A stretch of 8,853 nt of DNA, taken from Bifidobacterium breve. GTDB taxonomy: Bacteria > Actinomycetota > Acidimicrobiia > Acidimicrobiales > Ilumatobacteraceae. The position numbers and the translations under genes were made by a program. Under the pieces are notes generated by a model. The model did not search any database and had not been told where the DNA came from. It was given only the letters and a program-made list of their open reading frames with translations. This document shows, in pieces, positions 1-5,723 of the stretch (within the stretch, counting starts at the first letter, position 1; each line of letters begins with the position of its first letter). The stretch is from the NCBI GenBank assembly GCA_945896935.1, contig CAMDER010000070.1:1-8853 (forward strand). The letters are read 5' to 3'.

Positions 1-628
1 CTTGAGCACCTGGTATTGACCACTGTCCATTGATCACATAAGTCGGGACGCCAGTAATTCCGTGAGATACGGCAGTCGCTAATTCTTCGGCAACCTCGCC
101 CTTTCCGGCGTCGCTCGCGAAGAAGGATCGTAAGAATTCAGCGAACTCGATGTCATCAGTTTCGTGAGGAACCGTGCGAACTCCAATGATGATCAGTTGT
201 TCCGAATCTCCGACGTTTACTCCATCGGTGAAGTAGGCCTTCAACAAGGCTTCTTTAAGGCTTGATTGCACTTGAAAATCATGGTTGACGCCGGTCCACC
301 ACATCAATCGATGAGCAAGGATTGTGTTTGATCGTTGTCCGATATCCATGCGAAATTCGATGCCGTCTTCTGCCGCGGTTTCTGTGAGTTGTGCAATTAT
401 CTTGTCGGCACGTTCGGCACCGCCAAACTTTTTCGCATACACCTCACGGACTGGTGCCGATGAGTTGGTAGGTGCGGTGGGGTCAAGTTGATAGGCGCGG
501 TAGATGATCTCGATGGGCTGGGAGATGGCATCTGGGCCAGTCGTTACCTTTTCAAGGGCTGTCTCAAAGCGGCGCTTTCCAATGAAGCACCACGGGCACA
601 CCACATCGGACCAGATTTCGATTCGCAT
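1..628 (-). CDS. FrnE-like DsbA-family thiol-disulfide oxidoreductase, 3' end cut by window
   Basis: Reading the minus strand from the ATG at 628 gives 209 codons open to the window edge. The protein starts MRIEIWSDVVCPWC, so the CPWC redox motif sits at residues 11-14 next to the first beta strand, as in the FrnE and 2-hydroxychromene-2-carboxylate isomerase branch of the DsbA thioredoxin fold. Near the visible end, GVPTYVING (about 193-201) carries the cis-proline (P195) that faces the active site, followed by the family's typical GAQ. Relatives are usually about 210-240 residues, so only a short C-terminus is missing. There is no signal peptide, which suggests a cytoplasmic protein that exchanges or isomerises disulfides; its substrate cannot be read from sequence. 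It is divergent from menD across 50 bases. The start is supported by the conserved N-terminal strand and a TAAGGT box 6 bases upstream, whose AAGG could instead act as a Shine-Dalgarno. Family is firm; role is unknown. Confidence 0.88.
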   Translation of the reverse strand, partial: MRIEIWSDVVCPWCFIGKRRFETALEKVTTGPDAISQPIEIIYRAYQLDPTAPTNSSAPVREVYAKKFGGAERADKIIAQLTETAAEDGIEFRMDIGQRSNTILAHRLMWWTGVNHDFQVQSSLKEALLKAYFTDGVNVGDSEQLIIIGVRTVPHETDDIEFAEFLRSFFASDAGKGEVAEELATAVSHGITGVPTYVINGQWSIPGAQ

Positions 629-634
629 GTTCGT

Positions 635-640
635 ACCTTA
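635..640 (-). promoter_or_regulatory. Candidate -10 box of the FrnE-like gene (possible leaderless start)
   Basis: On the minus strand TAAGGT fits TANNNT and lies 6 bases before the ATG at 628, the spacing expected if transcription starts at the A of the start codon. No clear -35 is seen. The same bases contain AAGG, 7 bases from the ATG, so a Shine-Dalgarno reading is an equal alternative. Confidence 0.4.
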
Positions 641-665
641 GATGGTCACAAGCCAGATTTGCTCG

Positions 666-671
666 TAGCGT
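666..671 (+). promoter_or_regulatory. Candidate -10 box of menD (leaderless arrangement)
   Basis: TAGCGT fits TANNNT and is followed by 7 bases and then the GTG at 679. A -35-like TGGTCA lies at 643-648 with a 17-base spacer (4 of 6 matches to TTGACA). No good Shine-Dalgarno precedes the GTG. Together these suggest transcription starting at or next to the start codon. Confidence 0.45.
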
Positions 672-678
672 AGGCACC

Positions 679-2403
679 GTGGACAGCGATCTTTTAGGTG
701 GGCGCTTGGCCGGTCGGCCTTCTGAAGATGTTCAAGCGACCTTTTGCGCTGTCCTCGTCGATGAATGGGTGGCGCAGGGCGTACGGCATGCTGTGATCGC
801 CCCAGGCTCACGATCGACGCCTCTTGCTCTAGCACTCACTAACCGCTCCGAAATGCATATTGAAGTGTTCCACGATGAACGCTCGGCAGCGTTTGCTGCC
901 TTGGGTGTTGGTCTAGCAATCCAACAACCTGCCATTTTGCTGTGTACATCAGGAACCGCTGCCGCGCACTTTTACGCGGCCATCATTGAGGCAGATTTGT
1001 CTCATGTGCCGATGTTGGTCGTCACCGCTGATCGACCTCCTGAATTAAAAGATGTCGGTGCGCCTCAAACAATCGATCAAACGAAAATGTATGGCGACAC
1101 GGTTCGTTGGTTTCATGATCCAGGAGTTGCCGATGTTGCGGCTAGTTATTCGTGGCGATCACTCGCGCGACAAAGTATTGCCTATTGCCTCGGAGTTTCT
1201 CCGGGACCAGTTCATCTCAACCTCCCATTTCGCGAACCACTCGTTGGCACAGCAGCAGATCTGCCCAGTTCATCTTTGAGTCGTCATCAGATGACTGGCA
1301 ATCTTGAATTGAGTCAGGCAAATTATGAAAGCGTGGCGTCAAACTTGAACACACAGCATGGTTTGATCATTGCTGGGCGAGGCTGCGGAAGTGCTTCTGA
1401 AATTTCACGGTTGGCAAGTTCGCTGAATTGGCCAGTACTCGCCGATTCTCGGTCGGGATGCCAAGGAATACCGGAAGCAGTTTCATATTTTGATTCTGTT
1501 CTTCGTTGCGAAGAGTTTATTTCAGGGAATCAGCCCACAGTTGTTTTGCGTTTGGGTGAGTCGCCGAGTTCTAAGGTTCTGAGCCAATTCGTCACCAAGT
1601 CAAGGGCTACCCAAGTACATGTCAGTGCTTTTGCGTCTACTGCTGATGCTGATCATCGGGTTTCTCTGCATATTTCGAGTGACCCGACAATATTTTGTCG
1701 TGAAGTGCAGAAGTTTGTGAAGCCGAATAGTGATTCAGGTTTTCTAGTCAAATGGTTGAGTGCTAATCGGGCAGCCGGAACAACTATTGAGAAATATTTT
1801 GGCGATGCAGATTCGAACCTTCTTGCTCCGCGTGTAGCCCGATTGGTGGCGCAGAGCCTGAGAGAAGAGAACAACCTTGTTGTTTCATCGTCGATGCCGG
1901 TGCGCGATTTAGAATGGTTCGGCGGGGATTGTTCACGTTTCAACGTGTTTTCGAATCGCGGCGCCAATGGAATTGACGGAGTCGTTGCTACGGCTATTGG
2001 AGTCGCAGTTGCCACTCGGCAAAAAACCGCAGTCTTAATTGGTGATATTGCACTGTTACACGACTCATCTAGCTTGACCGACCTCAATCGGCGAGGCGTT
2101 GATTTGAAGATTGTTGTGACCGACAATGACGGCGGCGGAATCTTTCATTATTTGCCTCAGGCGAAGTCGGTCAATGCTGAAACATTTGAGATGTTGTTTG
2201 GTACGCCGCACGGGACAGATATTTTGCAGTTGGCCAAGGCTCACCATCTATCTACGTACGATTGTCAATCGGCGTCTGAACTGAAGAATGCGCTCGCTTC
2301 ACCTGAAACATGCGTGATCCGAGTGCTGACCGATCGTAATAACGAGGTTTCGACGCATCAAGAAGTTAATGACTTGATCGCAGTGGCGATCAACGGAATC
2401 TAA
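679..2403 (+). CDS. menD: 2-succinyl-5-enolpyruvyl-6-hydroxy-3-cyclohexene-1-carboxylate synthase (SEPHCHC synthase)
   Basis: This thiamine-diphosphate enzyme of menaquinone synthesis decarboxylates 2-oxoglutarate and adds the succinic semialdehyde unit to isochorismate in the cytoplasm. The 574-residue protein has the usual MenD length (556 in E. coli, 554 in M. tuberculosis). Visible motifs in order are APGSRSTP at 41-48; FHDER with E67 in the place of the glutamate that activates the cofactor; TADRPPEL at 116-123; SSMPVRD at 404-410; SNRGANGIDG at 425-434; and the metal/ThDP-binding pair GD at 455-456 and DNDGGGIF at 482-489. HDSSSL (461-466) and FGTPH (507-511) match the mycobacterial enzyme as I recall it. 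The start is GTG; the first 20 or so residues lie before the conserved region, so a slightly later start is possible, but the promoter-like box at 666 favours this one. It converges with menF, with 5 bases between stops. Confidence 0.96.
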   Translation: MDSDLLGGRLAGRPSEDVQATFCAVLVDEWVAQGVRHAVIAPGSRSTPLALALTNRSEMHIEVFHDERSAAFAALGVGLAIQQPAILLCTSGTAAAHFYAAIIEADLSHVPMLVVTADRPPELKDVGAPQTIDQTKMYGDTVRWFHDPGVADVAASYSWRSLARQSIAYCLGVSPGPVHLNLPFREPLVGTAADLPSSSLSRHQMTGNLELSQANYESVASNLNTQHGLIIAGRGCGSASEISRLASSLNWPVLADSRSGCQGIPEAVSYFDSVLRCEEFISGNQPTVVLRLGESPSSKVLSQFVTKSRATQVHVSAFASTADADHRVSLHISSDPTIFCREVQKFVKPNSDSGFLVKWLSANRAAGTTIEKYFGDADSNLLAPRVARLVAQSLREENNLVVSSSMPVRDLEWFGGDCSRFNVFSNRGANGIDGVVATAIGVAVATRQKTAVLIGDIALLHDSSSLTDLNRRGVDLKIVVTDNDGGGIFHYLPQAKSVNAETFEMLFGTPHGTDILQLAKAHHLSTYDCQSASELKNALASPETCVIRVLTDRNNEVSTHQEVNDLIAVAINGI

Positions 2404-2412
2404 ACAATTTAG
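2400..2412. repeat. Small inverted repeat across the menD/menF stop codons
   Basis: CTAAA, a 3-base loop and TTTAG form a 5-bp inverted repeat covering both stop codons (TAA on each strand). It is AT-rich and too weak to be called a terminator. Part of the symmetry is forced by two TAA stops facing each other. Confidence 0.3.
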
Positions 2413-3587
2413 GGTCGTACTATCGCTGACAACATGGCTTGAAACTTGGCTTGAGTTTCGGCCAATTCGGAGTTGGGATCTGAGGCCGCAACGATTCCGC
2501 CTCCGGCGATCAGTCGAGCAGTCTTTCGATCGTCTGATAGTTCGGCGCATCGAATGGCAACTGCCATAGTTCCGTTGCCATGGGCATCGACCCAGCCAAC
2601 TGCTCCGCCATAATTTTTACGATCAAAGCCTTCGAGTCGGTCAATAATTTCTAGGGCCTCTGCTCTGGGATGTCCGCCAAGAGCTGGAGTCGGGCACAAC
2701 ATCCTCGCAAGTTCGAGTAACGGGGGATGGTCTTCCGATAGATGGCCTTCAATCAAGGTGCCGAGATGTTGAACATTGGCAACTTGAATGACCGAAGGCT
2801 CAGGTTCCCAATCCAAATACGAACAGTACGGCAGCAACATGTCATGAATGACGTCAATGACAACTCGGTGTTCAACCTGATCTTTCATACTTGAGATGAG
2901 TTTGCGGGCGAGTTCGTGATCGGTGATTGGATCACCAGTACGTGGAGTGGTTCCGGCCAACGGGTGCGAGCGAATGGTTTGTCCTGATACTTCAATCAAC
3001 AACTCGGGCGACGCACCAATAAATCCGTTCATTGAATATCGGTAGCTATTACCAAACGTTGATCTCAACCTCTGTAAAACCGCATGAACATCGATTGGTT
3101 GTTGGGCCTCTACGAGTATTTCGCGAGCGATCACGGCTTTGGTGATTCTTCCTTCACGCACCGCATCACGGGCACGCGCAACTGCTTGTAGGTAATTCTC
3201 AATTGGGGTAAGCGGGCGAACGGTAAATGTATTTGTCGTCGCTAACGGAGGTTGAGAAATTTCCAGGTTGACCGATGCGTCGTCAATCGTTGTTAACCAA
3301 CAATTACCTTTGTCATCTTTGCCAACAACTTGTTTTGGAATAAAGAAATTGCCAGCAGAATAAGTGTCAAAAGGAAGAATGCCCATCGCAATCGGGGCAA
3401 CATCAAAATTGGTGTGATTGTGATGTTGAATTGCTGACAGGGTCTCTTGTACTTCTGAGAATGCAACACGTGTAGCAATTCCACGCCCGGCGTAACCGAC
3501 GCCACTTCGTACGAAAAGATAGCCGTCGCTTCCAGCGACATCATTCAGATCAACTGATGAATCGAATTCAATGGTTGTGGCAATCAC
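2409..3587 (-). CDS. menF: Isochorismate synthase
   Basis: The enzyme converts chorismate to isochorismate, the committed step of menaquinone synthesis. The 392 residues match the chorismate-binding fold. By alignment with EntC from memory, K150 (in KAVIARE) is the general base, E195 (in GASPELL) the general acid, and E239 (in VEHRVV) and E377 (in ELAET) the magnesium ligands. Further motifs are HPLAGTTPRTGDP at 208-220, PTPALGGHP at 299-307, FDRKNYGGAVGW at 321-332 and AGGGIVAASDP at 361-371. PTPAL is the isochorismate-type version; salicylate and anthranilate synthases differ there. One oddity is C298, where relatives I know have histidine (LHPTPA). The start is a GTG 3 bases after the menG stop, with AAGGGA 10 bases upstream, so the two genes form an operon. 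Menaquinone neighbours favour MenF over a siderophore EntC. Confidence 0.93.
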   Translation of the reverse strand: MIATTIEFDSSVDLNDVAGSDGYLFVRSGVGYAGRGIATRVAFSEVQETLSAIQHHNHTNFDVAPIAMGILPFDTYSAGNFFIPKQVVGKDDKGNCWLTTIDDASVNLEISQPPLATTNTFTVRPLTPIENYLQAVARARDAVREGRITKAVIAREILVEAQQPIDVHAVLQRLRSTFGNSYRYSMNGFIGASPELLIEVSGQTIRSHPLAGTTPRTGDPITDHELARKLISSMKDQVEHRVVIDVIHDMLLPYCSYLDWEPEPSVIQVANVQHLGTLIEGHLSEDHPPLLELARMLCPTPALGGHPRAEALEIIDRLEGFDRKNYGGAVGWVDAHGNGTMAVAIRCAELSDDRKTARLIAGGGIVAASDPNSELAETQAKFQAMLSAIVRP

Positions 3588-3600
3588 GGATCATTGATCC
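3588..3600. repeat. 13-base palindrome at the menG-menF junction
   Basis: GGATCA-T-TGATCC is a perfect 6-bp inverted repeat with a 1-base centre. It spans the menG stop codon and the spacer between the menF Shine-Dalgarno and start codon. In RNA the 1-base loop is too tight for the full stem, so a protein-binding role or chance is as likely as an RNA structure. Confidence 0.35.
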
Positions 3601-4331
3601 CTTGTACCAAGCATCAGTTGCGTGATCCCGCCAGAGAGTTGATGATGAGTGGCATCGGAAAATCCCGCCTCTTGTAATACCCGGAGCATTTCGTCACGGG
3701 GTGGAAGGTAGGCCACACTTTTCGGCAAATATCGGTAGGCCGCAGGATCAGATAGCCAGCCACCGATCTTGGGAACGATTTTTCCGAAATAAATTCCGTT
3801 GCCGAAACGAATGAGACGGTTATGCGGTACTCCAACGTCAAGTAAAGCGATCCTGCCGCCAGGTCGTACCACACGACCCAATTCGTTGAAAAAGGCCGAG
3901 AGGTCAACCAGATTTCGCAGGGCAAAACCGCACGTGGCGCCGTCAACGCTGTGATCGCCGATGGGAAGATTCAAAATATCGGCTTGCGATCGCGGTGAGC
4001 CCGAGCGATCGGCGGCCAGCATTCCAAATGACAGGTCCATCGACAAAGGGCGAATACCCACCCGACGAAGATCGATGCACAGGTCGCCCGTCCCGCTTGC
4101 GAGGTCGAGAACAGTGCTGCCTTGGGGAAGGTTGAGAAGTCGAACTGCTTTGCGACGCCAACGAGTGTCAAGGCGGAAGGTCATGATGCGGTTCACTAGG
4201 TCGTAGCGAGGCGCGATTGTGTCAAACATTTCCTGAATCGCACGGACTTTTTCTTGTCCTTGAGGAAGTGTCTCAGTGTCCCAAGAAGGCACCGATGGGC
4301 GTTCGCTGGGGTCTTGGGGAGCGGTGTTCAC
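3591..4331 (-). CDS. menG: Demethylmenaquinone methyltransferase, UbiE/MenG family
   Basis: MenG transfers a methyl group from S-adenosylmethionine to demethylmenaquinone, the last step to menaquinone, probably at the inner face of the membrane. The 246 residues start with the family's MFDTIAPRYDLVNRIMT (35-51). The SAM-binding glycine-rich motif VLDLASGTGD is at 74-83, the acidic post-motif SMDLS at 97-101, RVVRPGGR at 153-160 and AYRYLPKSV at 198-206. Two family positions differ: D55 stands where many UbiE proteins have histidine (LDTRW for LHRRW), and LLDVGVP replaces LEFSxP. These look like lineage variation. The GTG start lies 6 bases after a TANNNT box. The gene is first in a two-gene operon with menF (3-base gap) and divergent from the acyl-CoA dehydrogenase. 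The menF and menD context makes MenG much more likely than a ubiquinone-specific UbiE. Confidence 0.92.
   Translation of the reverse strand: MNTAPQDPSERPSVPSWDTETLPQGQEKVRAIQEMFDTIAPRYDLVNRIMTFRLDTRWRRKAVRLLNLPQGSTVLDLASGTGDLCIDLRRVGIRPLSMDLSFGMLAADRSGSPRSQADILNLPIGDHSVDGATCGFALRNLVDLSAFFNELGRVVRPGGRIALLDVGVPHNRLIRFGNGIYFGKIVPKIGGWLSDPAAYRYLPKSVAYLPPRDEMLRVLQEAGFSDATHHQLSGGITQLMLGTRDQ
3598..3603 (-). promoter_or_regulatory. Shine-Dalgarno of menF inside the end of menG
   Basis: On the minus strand AAGGGA lies 10 bases before the menF GTG at 3587 and overlaps the last codons of menG. It supports that GTG as the start and suggests translation from the shared menG-menF message. Confidence 0.5.
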
Positions 4332-4337
4332 ACACTT

Positions 4338-4343
4338 AGGCTA
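4338..4343 (-). promoter_or_regulatory. Candidate -10 box of the menG-menF operon (leaderless arrangement)
   Basis: On the minus strand TAGCCT fits TANNNT and is followed by 6 bases and then the menG GTG at 4331. No Shine-Dalgarno and no clear -35 are seen. The spacing is that of a leaderless transcript. Confidence 0.42.
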
Positions 4344-4413
4344 AACGGCTTTTCGGCTCGATGGGGATTTCGGAGTCGCCGACTTTGGTCACGATCGGGC
4401 AAGATGGGACCAG

Positions 4414-4452
4414 GGTTAATCGCAAACTGTCGAGCACCCGTTCAGATAAACC
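4414..4452. repeat. Imperfect inverted repeat upstream of the acyl-CoA dehydrogenase
   Basis: GGTTAATC (4414-4421) pairs with GATAAACC (4445-4452) at 7 of 8 positions across 23 bases, ending 18 bases before the ATG. It could be a pair of half-sites for a regulator of the dehydrogenase, or chance; no regulator gene is nearby. Confidence 0.25.
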
Positions 4453-4459
4453 GATGTAT

Positions 4460-4468
4460 GGGGGTAGG
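4460..4468 (+). promoter_or_regulatory. Shine-Dalgarno of the acyl-CoA dehydrogenase gene
   Basis: GGGGGTAGG lies just before the ATG at 4471; the G run ends 6 bases upstream of it. It fits the anti-Shine-Dalgarno moderately and supports this start. It also marks this gene as having a leader, unlike its neighbours. Confidence 0.45.
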
Positions 4469-4470
4469 AC

Positions 4471-5709
4471 ATGATTGATTTCACTTTGGCACCAGAGCAT
4501 GAAGCCATTCGCACGAAGGTGCGGGACTTTGTCGAGAATCACGTCAAACCAGCGGTTGAGCCATTTGGACACCGCGATGAGATGGATCCTGAAAAGCATC
4601 GTGCGTATGTTGGCGAACTCATTCGTCTGCGCAAATTGGCGGTGAAGGAAGGCCTGTGGTTGCCGCATATGCCCAAAGAGTGGGGCGGAATGGGTCTTGG
4701 TCATGTAGCCCTAGCAATGGTTCAGGCCGAAGCCGCAAAGACCCGAGTGGGTCCGTGGGTGCTCAACTGTCAAGCTCCTGATGAAGGAAATATGCACACT
4801 TTGGTGCATTGGGCAACGCCCGAACAAAAAGAAAAGTATCTGAAGCCTTTGTGCGACGGTGTTTCGTCGTCATGCTTCGCCATGACCGAGCCAGAGGTTG
4901 CTGGATCAGACCCAACGTTGATTCGTACTCACGCAATTAAAGATGGCGATGAATGGATTATTAACGGTCATAAATGGTTTATCTCTGGTGCCAACAGCGC
5001 CAAGTTCGCGATTTTGATTGCACGAACTGAAATTGATGTGCCTGAAGGTTCACGCGGTGCCAACACCGCCTTCATCATCGATCTTCCTCAACTCGGTTGG
5101 AATAATGTGCGTGAAATTGAAACAATGCATGGACCAGGTGGTCACAGCGAGATCGTGATTGAAGACCTACGAGTTCATGACTCGCAAATTTTGGGTGGAC
5201 GTGGAAACGGACACCGCCTCGGTCAATACCGACTCGGACCGGCCCGTTTGGCGCACTGTATGCGTTGGATTGCCCAGGCAGAAACTGCTCTTGACATGAT
5301 GGTCGATCGCTCGTTGAAGCGTTACTCCCATGGATCATTCTTGGCTGAAAAGCAAGGTATCCAATGGATGATCGCCGATTCGGCCATGGAGATTTATCAG
5401 TGCAAGCTGATGATTTTGCACGCGGCATTCAAAATTGATCGTGGGGATGATTTCCGTACTGAAGTTTCGATGGCAAAGCATTTCGTCGCGAACAGCTTGA
5501 ATAGAATTATTGATCGTGCAATTCAGGTTCATGGTGCACTGGGTTATTCAACAGACACGCCTTTGGCCAACATGATGCAGCATGCCCGTTGGGCTCGGTT
5601 TGCCGATGGTGCTGACGAAATTCACCAGATGCGCATTGCCGAAAACACCATCAAGGCCTTCACCGATCACGGAACAACGCGTACTGCAACAGGTGATTTG
5701 CCGATCTGA
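4471..5709 (+). CDS. Acyl-CoA dehydrogenase, ACAD10/11-like
   Basis: This is a flavoprotein that introduces the alpha-beta double bond into an acyl-CoA, passing electrons to ETF. The 412 residues cover the full fold: an N-terminal helical domain (about 1-130), the FAD-contacting beta domain with CFAMTEPEVAGSDPT (135-149) and NGHKWFISGA (165-174), and a C-terminal helical domain with QVHGALGYSTDTPLANM (352-368). The catalytic-base region reads FADGADEIH (377-385). It places D379 where medium-chain dehydrogenase has its catalytic glutamate (YEGT), as in the ACAD10/11 branch, whose relatives often act on long, branched or hydroxylated acyl chains. The ATG start has a G-rich ribosome site. It converges with the acyl-CoA synthetase, 3 bases between stops. 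The substrate is not readable; long-chain, branched or sterol-side-chain acyl-CoA are possible. The family is firm. Confidence 0.93.
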   Translation: MIDFTLAPEHEAIRTKVRDFVENHVKPAVEPFGHRDEMDPEKHRAYVGELIRLRKLAVKEGLWLPHMPKEWGGMGLGHVALAMVQAEAAKTRVGPWVLNCQAPDEGNMHTLVHWATPEQKEKYLKPLCDGVSSSCFAMTEPEVAGSDPTLIRTHAIKDGDEWIINGHKWFISGANSAKFAILIARTEIDVPEGSRGANTAFIIDLPQLGWNNVREIETMHGPGGHSEIVIEDLRVHDSQILGGRGNGHRLGQYRLGPARLAHCMRWIAQAETALDMMVDRSLKRYSHGSFLAEKQGIQWMIADSAMEIYQCKLMILHAAFKIDRGDDFRTEVSMAKHFVANSLNRIIDRAIQVHGALGYSTDTPLANMMQHARWARFADGADEIHQMRIAENTIKAFTDHGTTRTATGDLPI

Positions 5710-5723
5710 TCTTTAGTGATCAG
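5706..5723. repeat. Inverted repeat across the convergent stops of the dehydrogenase and synthetase genes
   Basis: CTGATC (5706-5711), a 6-base loop and GATCAG (5718-5723) span both stop codons. A 6-bp stem without a following T run could at best be a weak bidirectional terminator. Confidence 0.3.

Larger units (their letters stand above)
4332..4470. promoter_or_regulatory. Divergent intergenic region between menG and the acyl-CoA dehydrogenase
   Basis: These 139 bases are the longest gene-free stretch and must carry promoters for both directions. The menG-side -10 candidate is at 4338-4343. On the dehydrogenase side I see no convincing -10/-35 pair. Possible operators are the 11-base palindrome AGTCG-C-CGACT at 4374-4384 and the wider inverted repeat at 4414-4452. 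No small gene is convincing here. Confidence 0.5.

Noticed and set aside
488..673. 61-codon plus-strand open frame upstream of menD
   Set aside because: It runs antisense to the CPWC-containing oxidoreductase, which is far better supported.
1653..2126. 157-codon open frame on the minus strand inside menD
   Set aside because: It lies wholly opposite a well-supported gene, its translation is arginine- and serine-rich without a recognisable fold, and it has no promoter-like or ribosome-binding sequence that I can see.
1..2403. Functional coupling of the FrnE-like protein to menaquinone, as in DsbA-quinone disulfide formation
   Set aside because: The protein has no export signal and no DsbB or VKOR partner is in view, so being next to menD is not enough to support a link.
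4336..4704. 122-codon minus-strand open frame covering the divergent region and the start of the acyl-CoA dehydrogenase gene
   Set aside because: It overlaps the conserved dehydrogenase N-terminus antisense, and its protein resembles nothing I know.
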